Assembly: GCF_039555335.1 (NCBI RefSeq)
Contig: NC_092647.1
Coordinates: 17,331,993-17,395,992, forward strand
From: Amphiura filiformis
Lineage: Eukaryota > Echinodermata > Ophiuroidea > Amphilepidida > Amphiuridae
Length of the DNA: 64,000 bases
Reading direction: 5' to 3'
The translations under genes were made by a program, and so were the position numbers. The notes beneath the pieces were generated by a model. The model ran no database searches. It was not told the origin of the DNA and was given only the letters and a program-made list of their open reading frames with translations. Every line of letters begins with the position of its first letter. The stretch's first letter is position 1. Below, piece after piece: positions 34,867 to 46,246 of this stretch.

Positions 34867-35095
34867 TAGAAATCAAGTTACAAACAAGAAGATTTGGTAT
34901 TGATCCAATATGAAGTAGAAGATTAGGAATTGATCCCAATATAAAGTAGTCAGCAGTGACTGTAGCAAAAATGTCCATACTGTAGTGTAGTTAAATACAG
35001 GTGTAATATATCTGTAATCATCTGTAATATATTTGATGATGATAATGCAACAGCAGTTCATGATGTACAATGTGGTCAGTGATGTTAACACTTCT

Positions 35096-37467
35096 GTCTG
35101 TTAAAGATTTGCTCCAAAACTCGACCTAGAAAAGGTCTAAAAGTCCAAGTAAAGTGGGAGCCCATCTAAGCGGCAGCCTGTTAAGGCGCACAACCAACAC
35201 ATCTCACACATAATAGGCCTAATGTTTTCATTTTCGGCGGATTACTGATCATGCCTAAAACTGGTCGTCCACGTCTTGACCGCTTGTGTCGCAGTGAATT
35301 AATTTCCTTAAATATATGTTTTTACATAGAGGGAGAACACAAGCCAGTAAGGGGCACGTGTTTATATATATATCGTCGGCAGAGTGCTACACTATCGTAA
35401 GTGCAGTTTGGGCAGTTTTACAGGAGGAGCATTTTTGTGTTTAGCGTAGCCGTTTGTTTCCAAGTAGCCATAAAATGACATGGGAATGTAAAGCAATTTG
35501 ATTTTAATAATATAAACTATATAAATGGTGTTAAAACTAATAAATCGATAAATTATTTACTGATTTAGATGTCGTAAGTGCCACATACGATAGTGTTACA
35601 CTCTCTCCAAAGAGTGTTTGCTGATTGGATCCCGATAAATTGGCATCTGCAAAAGGGAGAGCCAAGGACGCTTTGGCAGGCCGAGAGAGGGGCAAACAAT
35701 TTTTGCATGCTAGCATTGTGTAGCATTTTGCTCACCCGTGGACAGAATAATAAGTGCACAGTCCCTTACGGCACGTTCCAATGCTCATTTGTAAGATGCT
35801 GATTTACAGCTGACTTGAATTTGAGTGCCGTTGTTAATCATAGGTTCTAAAAGTATGTTCCACAATCTCACTGCCAGTGTTAAATAACAGTACTGGTGGT
35901 GAGATTTTAAACCAGACAAGCAGAATGCAGAACGCGTGTCCCGATGGAATTCCTCTGGATTTGGGAGGATCTCTCTAGTTTTAGTCGGAGCTCTATTCCA
36001 TTCTAAGCGGTAAACCAGACATTTGTCAACACAAAAAAGTATTGGAGTAGGGGTTGAAGTCTGTTTTACTGTTGTCTAATCCGCAGTGCTTTGCAGCTTT
36101 CCTCTGAATATAGAGTCCAGAAAACTGAAGGTCAGAAGTTGAAGCTCAATGCTGACTTTTTATTTGCAATATTTTAAAAGATACTCTCATCTACCAGCTC
36201 TCTTTGCTAGACGACTTGTTCACAATGTGAATTTCTTGTTAATGGTAACTGCTGAATATTGGACCTTCAGGGCCTTTAGTGCTTCACCCCACAATTGAAG
36301 GCGTGGGTGGCTGGGACCGGAGCCGTCTCTGACGCAGAGTGCCTTGGGTTTTTGTTGTTGAAGAGGAAACACCAGTTGAGATGGAATCTGCATAGTGAGT
36401 AGTGGCCACTCTTTCTGCATTTGCAACAGCCTTTTTGCAGTAAGCACATTTTTCCATTTTCATTATTGACAGTGTTGAAATTGCTTTCATTACTTCCGCT
36501 GCCGCTACCTCTGTATAGGCCTATAATTAATAGCTGCTAGGTTCATCCGAGTCCCTTTCCAATTTTCACGCTCAGCTTTCTAAACTCAAAAGCCCCCATG
36601 AAAAAGCCCAGGATCATAAAGGGCCTACCAATGCAAACTTGGACGTATTCTCGAAAATTGCCATAGGTTAGCCTGTATGCTAAGATATAACTGATATCGT
36701 CAAGAGATATCCATAGTTATGGTCTAGATCGAATTCTCAGCATGATCAGAGCTATCCTTAAACAGGTTTAAATTCGCCGATTCAATGCGCATTTTAATGC
36801 GAGAAGTATTCAATGTATGGCAACACTGCAACACTGTGGCAATGTTAATACTAGCCTCGAATCACGATCGGGAAAATATCTAAATACATTGTGATTATAG
36901 ACTTCGGAGTACAATTTTAAGCAGTAGGCTAATTGTGCGAAAGGCATTTTCAAAAACAACGACACTTATAAATACCGAGTGTATCTGTCATGTCTGTGAT
37001 GACAAAAGTAAAAAGCTCGGCGAACATCCCTGTTGACTTGGTTGGCACAGACAGCTATATACGTTAGATATTGCTTTTAAAAAGTAAATATATTTCAGGT
37101 AGGGGCCTGCAACGTGTTCCCTCTTATCTATATACATGTACTAGTATCATCTTTAATCAATTAAATTGGTAAGGCTAAAAACTTTTACAGTTTACATTGT
37201 TTTGGAAAACGGACTTTTGCGATGTGAAGAACAAGGTTGTCCCCACTCCAATAAAACATCAAATATTTTGTTTTTGTTTACGTTAAGGGTATCAAATGAA
37301 GTTAATTATTTTCAAAAGCACTGAAAACTCCCTGCGAGCTAAATATTTTTACACCAAAAACAGTACACTAATGTTGACAGAAGAATTTTGTCCTATTATT
37401 TTTCTGAAGACCATATGCCTGTAGTCTTGAATCCAGTGAATTAACTATCATACCTCAAGCAATCTAT
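35096..37467. other. Stretch with a possible LINE relic, otherwise unassigned
   Basis: Contains the low-confidence RT-like relic at 35800-36135. The segment TAGATGTCGTAAGTGCCACA at about 35567 is shared with about 15828. A zinc-finger-like CAYCKK appears in a minus-strand frame near 36440, too little to call. Confidence 0.4.
35800..36135 (-). pseudogene. Possible LINE RT C-terminal relic
   Basis: Minus-strand translation with one stop gives LYIQRKAAKHCGLDNSKTDF, then EEFHRDTRSAFCLSG, then YCYLTLAVRLWNILLEPM. DTRSA followed by AVRLWN resembles the end of a LINE RT (x-x-R-LWN-x-LP). The match is short and the upstream part is unconvincing. Confidence 0.3.
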
Positions 37468-38012
37468 GAGCGTGTTTATAGTGGTGTACGGTATTTATAC
37501 GGTATCCTTATACGTATATGGGATTAGGCTGGAATGTCACTTATCCGTTATCTCGGCTGTTTATAGTGGCGACCAATAGCGCTATTCTGAATCCGAGGTG
37601 GTTGAACTCAGCGTGTTCGAGGTCACCGCAGTGCAATGTGGGAGACACAAATATAGTGCCAGTTTCAAATAGTTTGCCGTCGAAACGATACCGGCCTACT
37701 TTTTAACATTATTGCTGCAGCACCGTACCATATTTGTAGGTGATGTGTTATTAAACTGACAAATATGTGCTAATTAGGCCTATATAACCCTGCTCCACTT
37801 CCTTGAATACCGGTATCGTTAATCCCTGTCTGTTTATAGTGACCGCATACGGAATGAATATACTGCAATATCCATCGATTTCGAAGGATATCAGTTCCGT
37901 ATAATATGTGCGGCAAATAGCGCTATTAGTCTGTTTATAGTGGCGATCAATATCGTATAAGATGTACTTATACGCTAAATACCGTATAGTCTGGCTCACT
38001 ATAAACAGACTC
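37468..38012 (+). mobile_element. 545-bp MITE family B, copy 1 (left arm)
   Basis: Ends GAGCGTGTTTATAGTG and CACTATAAACAGACTC. The motif CTGTTTATAGTGGC recurs inside near 37556, 37829 and 37930, giving subterminal repeats. It is the reverse complement of 49514-50058, equal in length. No coding capacity. Confidence 0.85.
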
Positions 38013-38298
38013 AAACAGTATTCAGTATCAAAGTTACGTAATGTTACTATGTCAACGGGATCACGCTCTTGAGTAATGAACCACGATCGAAACAATCACC
38101 ACACAAAGTATATGGCACTCGAAGGCATACCAAAATAGTGTGATCCGGTAACCAAGAGGATTACGTAACCACTTCGATGCTGAATTATGAACATCTCAAA
38201 CAATGACCTAATCATGCTAATTACCCACACATCTGAGGCCAGGATCTTATTTAGCCTACACAATATGATGACAATGATGATATTGACATATCTATTGG

Positions 38299-38450
38299 GT
38301 GCTAATAGCGATGTTGCGGCTCCCGTATGCATATGTACCGTAGATTTTGATGAATAGATTTACGGTTAAAAATCAATCAGCTGTAAAATTTGAAGTAGCT
38401 TCACGTGCGTGACGCACCACGAATACAGGCTTATATCAATCAATAAATCC
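38299..38450 (+). repeat. Shared flank of the inverted pair, left side
   Basis: GCTAATAGCG through TGCGGCTCCCGTATGCAT to TCAATCAATAAATCC matches 49341-49490 in reverse. It lies 286 bp from the 545-bp MITE here but only 23 bp from it in the other arm. Confidence 0.85.
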
Positions 38451-39030
38451 CACCGTTAAGTCTTTATAAATGTGACCCTGAAAGTTGTGCCTCATACATC
38501 AATAGAGCTGGGTGGGTGCTGTCCACTTTATCTGCCAGGTTTCAAGGTTTGTCTGCGGTTTGATAGACACCGGTGTTTGAATTGGTCTAGCGTCCTCATC
38601 GCTCATAATAATTTTTTATTGATGGAATCAGGGCGAGTTATTTTTTATTTATAAAATAGGGTCTTTTGGTGATAGTGATGAAATTGGGAACATCATCTAA
38701 ATCTAATTCCTCCCTTTCCGTTCACTTTCTCCCCGGCCGGGGCTTTTCCTCCCCCGCTCGTGATTATTTTTTCGTACATCATATTTGAAAATTTGTTCCG
38801 TTTTTCATAATCAAACACGGAATAAAGCAAAACTGCGCCTGAAAAAATAAAACAATCCTGAAAAATCAACTGATTTTACCACGAACATGCGTTAAAACAT
38901 AGGCCTATTTTTTCCTATCCTGTCCTCGATCTCCTTTCTTCGCCTTTCCTCTCCTCTTTTCTCATCTCCACAGATGTCCGCATTTTTCTCAAAGGTTCCT
39001 CAAAGTTTAATTTGTTTGGTAGGCCTACAC

Positions 39031-39179
39031 ACCGTCAGTTCGAACCACTGTCAGTTCGAATTTTTTAGGGTTAGGCTTAGGGTTCTTAGGGTTCCTAACC
39101 CTAACCCTAACGCTGACGCTAACCTTAAACCCAACCCGAATCCGAACCCTAAAAATTCGGACTGAGTGGTTCGGTCAGC
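39031..39179. mobile_element. Short inverted-repeat element with TTAGGG/CCCTAA core
   Basis: Outer arms GTCAGTTCGAACCACTGTCA and GACTGAGTGGTTCGG pair, followed by inner arms TTTTTTAGGGTTAGG and CGAACCCTAAAAATTCGG. The core switches from TTAGGG to CCCTAA, so the telomere-like repeats themselves form the inverted repeat. Length is about 150 bp. Confidence 0.75.
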
Positions 39180-39613
39180 CCCCCCAGTGTGTGTATTCCA
39201 TGGAGTTGTCACTGTGTGGAGAGGGAAGAAAGGGAGGGTGGGCGAGAAAGGGACCGGGAGATGAGGGACAGTCGAAGAGGAGAAGGGAAAAATTAGATCA
39301 AGTTACGGGAGGGAAGCGGACTCTGGCATTGTACTTGGTAACTTCAATCAAATGCGATCAGACGCCCCCCCCCCCCCACCTAGAGGGAAAGAGGGTGTGT
39401 GTGTGTGGTTCATAAAGTTGTGTGTGGAGAGGGAAGAAAGGGAGAGTGGGGTGAGAAAGGGACCGGGAGATGAGGCACAGGTGAAGAGGGGAAGGGAAAA
39501 ATTGGATCAAGTTCCCAATTGCGGCACCACTTTCACCAAAAGTCCCTTGAAGTTTTATTAACTGAACTCATAATATCGAGTTGGTTCAAATAGTAATAAT
39601 AATAATTATTATT

Positions 39614-39618
<5 letters not shown>

Positions 39619-39655
<37 letters not shown>
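39619..39655 (+). repeat. (GA)n microsatellite
   Basis: About 18 GA units inside the first satellite unit. The same position in later units has 1-8 units, so it varies within the array. Confidence 0.97.
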
Positions 39656-39659
<4 letters not shown>

Positions 39660-40975
39660 ACCGTATCATACACCTTGGGTAAAGGTTTATACCCAGTCGC
39701 CTTTGGAACAGCGGTTTTATTCAATAAAAGTCAATCAATCGTCGCCATAACGTAGCGACTGAGTTTAAACCTTTACCTAAAGAGAGTAACCTGTTCCGTA
39801 ACAAACAATGAAGAGAATTAGCATAACAAGCGGCCTTATGCGCTCTCTAATCCCTTACGGTAACTAACAATGAAGGAACATAGTACTCATGGCTACGGTC
39901 ATATCCTTTGTCCACAACAATCAAACGTACGGTATATAACAAAGGAGAATTAGCATACTAACAAAGGAGACACCTTAGCGGTCATTCACCTAACCCCAGA
40001 GAAGTTGGTGTGTTTACATGTTCGTTTAATTTCGAAAGTAACTTCCGAGTGAGTCTACACGAGACGTAGGCCTACTTGTAAGTTCACTCCTGGGAGAGGA
40101 GAGAGTGGAGGTGAGAAGGAATGAGAGAGACGGGGTGGGTGGTTGGAGCCATGTGTGGGAGAGAGAAGAAAGAGAGAGAGAGAGAGAGCAGATAAGGAAA
40201 GGGGATGGACTGGGAGAGGAGGAAGAGTTAATGTTACGGGAGGGAAGCGGACTCTGACATTGTACTTGGTAACTTCAATCAAAGGCGATCAGCCCCCACC
40301 TAGAGGGAATGAGGGTGTGTGTGTGTTTCATGGAGTTGTGTGTGGAGAGAGAAGAAAGGGAGAATGGGGTGAGAAAGGGACCGGGAGATGAGGCACAGGT
40401 GAAGAGGGGAAGGGAAAAATTGGACCAAGTTCACAATTGCGGCACCACTTTCACCAAAAGACCATTGAAGTTTTATTAACTGAACTCATAATATCGAGTT
40501 GGTTCAAATAGTAATAATAATAATTATTATTATGATGAGATAGCGGGGGCACCTGACCACTTCCAATGACAGTATAATCAGCCCGATATCTATCAGTATT
40601 TGGCAGCATACTTAATTGTATTTAAAAAGATAAATTGATGAACAAATCTTTATTAAAGAAGCCAAATTATAAATCAACTCACATAACCCCTTCGGTTTTC
40701 GTTTGGTACAATACACAAACAGAAATTGAGATAGAAAAGACTTTTTGCTCCATTTTTGCGCAAAATGGGTTGATTCCCCTGAAATTCACTTTGACCCCTC
40801 CCACCCTTGTACCCCGAAAATGCCTGCAGCCGCCACTGCCCCGGCCCCCCAATCCCCACCTCCCCCACCCCACTACTGATATGGTTAGTTTCCATAAGGG
40901 ATTAGAGAGACTGCTCAGCTGCGCAAGCCCGATAAGTGTTATGGTAATTCTCTTCATTGTTTTACCGTACTATTA

Positions 40976-41092
40976 GACACCTTAGGTAAAGGTTTACACC
41001 CAGTCGCCTTTGGAACAGCGGTTTTATTCAATTAAAGTCAATCAATCGTAGTAATAGCGTAGCGACTGAGTTTAAACCTTTACCTAAGGTGA
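40976..41092. repeat. Hairpin-forming inverted repeat within each satellite unit
   Basis: CACCTTAGGTAAAGGTTTAC on the left pairs with GTTTAAACCTTTACCTAAGG on the right, with further pairing of CCAGTCGC with GCGACTG and GGAACAG with CTGTTCC. The same structure lies at 42294-42410 and, with a different outer arm, at 39670-39785. Confidence 0.85.
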
Positions 41093-43505
41093 GTAACCTG
41101 TTCCGTAACAAACAATGAAGAGAATTAGCATAACAAGCGGCCTTATGCGCTCTCTAATCCCTTACGGTAACTAACAATGAAGGAACATAGTAGTCATGGC
41201 TACGGTCATATCCTTTATCCACAACAATCAAACGTACGGTATATAACAAAGGAGAATTAGCATACTAACAAAGGAGGCACCTTAGCGGTCATTCACCTAA
41301 CCCCAGAGAAGTTGGTGTGTTTACATGTTCGTTTAATTTCGAAAGTAACTTCCGAGTGAGTCCACACGAGACTTAGGCCTACTTGTAAGTTCACTCCTGG
41401 GAGAGGAGAAAGTGGAGGTGAGAAGGAATGAGAGAGACGGGCTGGGTGGGTTGGGGCCATGTGTGGGAGAGAGAAGAAAGGGAGAGAGAGAAAGCAGATA
41501 AGGAAAGTGGATGGACTGGGAGAGGAGGAAGAGTTAATGTTACGTGAGGGAAGCGGCCTCTGGCATTGTACTTGGTAACTTCAATCAAGGCGATCAGCCC
41601 CCCCCTCACCTAGAGGGAAAGAGGGTGTGTGTGTGTGTGTTTCATGGAGTTGTGTGTGGAGAGAGAAGAAAGGGAGAATGGGGTGAGAAAGGGACCGGGA
41701 GATGAGGCACAGGTGAAGAGGGGAAGGGAAAAATTGGACCAAGTTCCCAATTGCGGCACCACTTTCACCAAAAGACCCTTGAAGTTTTATTAACTGAACT
41801 CATAATATCGAGTTGGTTCAAATAGTAATAATAATAATAATTATTATGATGAGAGAGAGAGAGAGGGGGGCACCTGACCACTTCCAATGACAGTATAATC
41901 AGCCCGATATCTATCAGTATTTGGCAGCATACTTAATTGTATTTAAAAAGAAAAATTGATGAACAAATCTTTGTTAAAGAAGCCAAATTATATATCAACT
42001 CACATAACCCCTTCGGTTTTCGTTTGGTACAATACACAAACAGAAATTGAAATAGAAAATACTTTTTGCTCCATTTTTGCGCAATATGGGTTGATTCCCC
42101 CTGAAATTCACTTTGACCCCTCCCCCCCCTTTAACCGCCGAAAAATGCCTGCAGCCGCCACTGCCCCCCCCCCCATCCCCACCTCCCCCACCCCACTACT
42201 GATATGGTTAGTTTCCATAAGGGATTAGAGAGACTGCTCAGCTGCGCAAGCCCGATACGTGTTATGGTAATTCACTTCATTGTTTTACTGTATTAGACAC
42301 CTTAGGTAAAGGTTTACACCCAGTCGCCTTTGGAACAGCGGTTTTATTCAATTAAAGTCAATCAATCGTCGCGATAGCGTAGCGACTGAGTTTAAACCTT
42401 TACCTAAGGTGAGTAACTTGTTCCGTAACAAACAATGAAGAGAATTAGCATAACAAGCGGCCTTATGTGCCCTCTAATCCCTTACGGTAACTAACAATGA
42501 AGGAACATAGTAGTCATGGCTACGGTCATATCCTTTATCCACAACAATCAAACGTACGGTATATAACAAAGGAGAATTAGCATACTAACAAAGGAGGCAC
42601 CTTAGCGGTCATTCACCTAACCCCAGAGAAGTTGGTGTGTTTACATGTTCGTTTAATTGCGAAAGTAACTTCCGAGTGAGTCCACACGAGACGTAGGCCT
42701 ATTTGTAAGTTCACTCCTGGGAGAGGAGAGAGTGGAGGTGAGAGGGAATGTGAGAGACGGGGTGGATGGGTTGGGGCCATGTGTGGGAGAGAGAAGAAAG
42801 GGGAGAGAGAGAGCAGATAAGGAAAGGGGATGGACTGGGAGAGGAGGAAGAGTTAATGTTACGGGAGGGAAGCGGCATTGTACTTGGTAACTTCAATCAA
42901 AGGCGATCAGTCCCCTCCCCCCACCTAGAGGGAAGGGGGTGTGGGTGTGTGTGTGTGTTTCATGGAGTTGTGTGTGGAGAGAGAAGAAAGAGAGTGGGGT
43001 GAGAAAGGGACCGGGAGATGAGGCACAGGTGAAGAGGGGAAGGGAAAAATTGGATCAAGTTCCCAATTGCGGCACCACTTTCACCAAAAGACCCTGCAAG
43101 TTTTATTAACTGAACTCATAATATCGAGTTGGTTCAAATATTAGTAATAATAATTATTATTATGATGATGATGAGAGGGGGGAGGGGCACCTGACACTTC
43201 CAATGACAGTATAATCAGCCCGATATTTATCTGTATTTGGCAGCATGCTTAATGCTTAAAAAGATAAATTGATGAGCAAATCAAAAGGGATTAAAGAGAC
43301 TGCTCAGCTGCGCAAGCCCGCTAAGTGTTATGGTAATTCTCTTCATTGTTTTACCGTATTAGACACCTTAGGTGTGTTTACATGTTCGTTTAATTTCGAA
43401 AGTAACTTCCGAGTGAGTCCACACGAGACGTAGGCCTACTTGAAAGTTCACTTCCGGGAGAGGAGAGAACGAAGGTGAGAGGGAATGAGAGAGACACAAG
43501 CGGCT

Positions 43506-45191
43506 AGGGGACGCAGGGGTAACCTTGTCAATCAAATACTTCATCTATTGTGTATAATACTTAATCCGATAAGTGATCGATGTATATCGATAAAAATAGG
43601 ATCAAGATCATAGAATACTTTACGAGGTGATTTAGCCAGGTACCTGGATTCTAAGATTTCTTTTATTAAAGAAAAAAAATATTATACATGTAGGCCTAAA
43701 TATGAATTCGTATAACGTTATACATTAATATAACAATGCGCAGGAATAGCCTGATTATTTATAACTTGTTATAAAATATAAGCCTAACTTGAAAACCCAA
43801 GACGATAAAATGTGTAATAATTAATCAAATAAACAATACCAATTCAATTTAGCAGAAAAATGTTAAATTAAAATGCGCTTTGTGATTTTTTTATTTGGTT
43901 AAAACTAAGCACTTTAATAATTCTCAAATTGTTAATACAAATAGGAATGCGTCTTTTGAGTAGGCCTAATAGGCCTATTTATTAGTATTATAGTTTTGCA
44001 ATATTATTTTTGTTATTAGGCCTATTTATTGTGTTATTCAATTTAGAATTATGTTCAATTAGGCCTATCCCAGCAAACACAAAATGTTTTCGAGTTTTCG
44101 ACATCATTCGCAAAAGGTTAGAAAAGGTTGCCAGAAAATGTTTAAATGTCAATGTTATATCAGAGAAGATGTAAAGAAAGGATATAGATCCAGCTATCCT
44201 CAAACAAAATATGTGTGTTGCCGCTCATTCAAAAGCAACCACCCTGCAGGGCTATGACACTCTATTCACGTGGTTTCTTTTCCAACGCTAAAAGATTACG
44301 AATTTTGGTGGTTTGTAAATGAAAAGTGTCCGCACTATCGATTGATTACGTAACTGTTATGAATAATTTATTAGTTTTTCAATGCAATCGCCTCGACCCA
44401 TTAATACATATTATCTGTATTTATCAAAGTACTTGGAATAGCAATCTGGTGAGTTCACTGAACTACGCCCAAATACTGATGGAGTTTTAATGGCGCTAAT
44501 CCTCTCCATACACAGATGAACAAATACAATAGGAGAAGGTCAACACATATGACCTCCTATATGACATGTTATATGAGATGTACAACAACCTGAATATCAT
44601 AAAGATCAGTGTTCGTTTGTGCATATGAACTGCATATTTACAATACTAAATATTACTCGTTATATATTATGTCAAATATTGGTATTATGACAACACGGTA
44701 TATACCGGGGGTATATACATTGTATATAAAACGACTAATAGATCCTACTATCATGGCGTCAGGTCATTGGTTCATCATATCCCGTATGTTTCTTAAAATT
44801 CATTCATATTTGAGACAAATTTCTGTGCCCATTTTATAGGCGTACAGGTGGATCCGGTTTTTTTGTCATTTTCATTTCTTTTTGATGAAAGAATTAAGGT
44901 TTTCCCACTGCACGGAGGCCACTATGTGATACTAATTTAATGCTATTTGTAAATGAATGCGGATTCCCGGTTGTTGTTTTTCCACAGTGTGACAACTGTC
45001 CACCCATCCAGACAACATCATCACACAATAAAACGTCTGTATTTGTACGATGAGTAAATATTAAACTGAACTTTGCCTTGGAACATTCAAGTTGTGTAAG
45101 ACGGTGTAAGATTTTGTGGGCGCCCTCAACATTATTATCCTCTTTGTATGACATGGCATAGACTGTGTGAATTCTATGAAGACTACTTATA
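43506..45191. other. AT-rich stretch, no gene seen
   Basis: Contains CCCAGCAAACACAAAATG near 44068, which matches the end of the repeat at 47815-48112, and four TAGGCCTA octamers between 43960 and 44070. No coding segment. Confidence 0.45.
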
Positions 45192-46244
45192 CAGGGTGTC
45201 CCAGAAAAAATTACCGGGCGAATGAATTTGGACGTAAGTCGAGAAATAGACATCAGAATCCAAAAATCTAAAAATCAGCGTGTAGCCCAACTTATTTTGC
45301 ATCTTATACGCTAATTTTACTGGAATCGGTTGACTGATTGCGAAGAAATGAGCGATTACATAGCGCATGACTTATTTCACTTCATTCCAAGTTTGAAAGA
45401 AAGATCATTCAACATAATGCGCACTAGTGGTTAACTGTCAATCTGCTTCATATTTTGTTCAGTGAAATCCTTTTCGTTCTTTTTAAATAATCTTTCTTGC
45501 AAAACATTTCATTAGGTTGTGTTCAAATTTGAAAATCTCCACGATATTTAAAATGAAAGCGTGCATGTCAGATGATGCTCAGTATGCTCGTTAATGTTGA
45601 TATAAATGTTGCATAAAGAATTAGTGCATACAGAATTCCAGCTGGCTTAAAATCTTTCTCACACAGATTAATGTTTTTGGAATATTTCCACGAAATTGTA
45701 ATGCAAAGTTTAAATCTTTTAAAACTTCAACATTATTGTCGCATGGTATCAAAAAACACACGCAAAGCTGTAAGCACTTGATCATCGTCTTTCTTGGCTC
45801 AAATGTTCTTTGGAAAGTTAAAATATAATATATTTGCACAACCTAAAAAATTAAAGTTGGAAAGCTTCCAATTGCAGAAATCAAAGTTTTCTCGGACAAA
45901 CTTTTATTCGTCTTCAGTGAAAGCATGAATAGCATAACACCGTTGGATTATAATATAGATAATGAGGACTAAATTTAATGAGATCTTTAGGAACAAACTT
46001 TAGGAAGCGGAGAGCGAGTATGAAAAAAGTGCCTGTTGATCAAACTTGGAATGAACTGCATTGATGTGCGCGTTATGTAATCGTTAATTTCTTTGTAACC
46101 AGTAAACCGAATCAAATACAATTTTCGTATGTGATGCACAATAAAATAGGCTATGCGCAGCATTTTTAATTTCTTGATTCTGATGTCTATTTCTCGACTT
46201 ACTTTCAATTTTATTTACTCGGTAATTTTTTCTGGGACACCCTG
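45192..46244. mobile_element. 1.05-kb TA-flanked element with long inverted ends
   Basis: Flanked by TA at 45190-45191 and 46245-46246. It begins CAGGGTGTCCCAGAAAAAAT and ends with the reverse complement, sharing the terminal motif of the element at 13071-13788. The inverted ends stay alignable for about 220 bp (GTCGAGAAATAGACATCAGA, GAGCGATTACATAGCGC, TTCATTCCAAGTTTGA). No transposase is visible in the roughly 600-bp middle. A non-autonomous Tc1/mariner-type element is likely. Confidence 0.88.
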
Positions 46245-46246
46245 TA

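Larger units (their letters stand above)
30769..35095 (-). mobile_element. CR1/L2-type LINE, nearly full length
   Basis: The best preserved retrotransposon in the window, minus strand. Order from its 5' end: an N-terminal segment with a 2A-like motif (34528-34866), APE endonuclease (33086-34476), reverse transcriptase (31862-32455 and 30918-31861), 3' UTR and a (TAA)n-type tail at 30771-30789. The RT C-terminus is of the L2/CR1 kind (YADD; NGLAPSY; LRLANRHLL; FGDRSFVICAPKLWNNLP). Visible damage is one in-frame TGA, one 1-base deletion and a 630-bp MITE insertion. The 5' boundary (about 35095) is uncertain. Confidence 0.9.
39190..43505 (+). repeat. 1.31-kb tandem satellite, about four units
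   Basis: Landmarks repeat in order: CATGGAGTTGTGTGTGGAGA (40331, 41644, 42961), TTGCGGCACCACTTTCACC, TAATAATTATTATTATGATG, GGTAAAGGTTTACACCCAGT (40985, 42303; variant at 39678), GTTGGTGTGTTTACATG (40001, 41311, 42630, 43372), CTGGGAGAGGAG. The spacing is 1305-1318 bp. The first unit lacks about 420 bp after the GA tract and has an extra partial copy at 39180-39400. The last unit is internally deleted and ends near 43505. Similar reading frames in each unit (about 40635 and 41956) are by-products and differ by frameshifts, so coding is unlikely. Confidence 0.95.

Noticed and set aside
36220-36490. Overlapping minus-strand frames with a CAYCKK zinc-finger-like start
   Set aside because: Only one Cys pair, no second pair at finger spacing, and no supporting context.
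40635-40976. 113-codon frame in the 1.31-kb satellite, with a relative at 41956-42228
   Set aside because: The copy in the next unit is frameshifted and truncated, and the C-terminal part is a C-rich MITE-like stretch, so the frame is not maintained.
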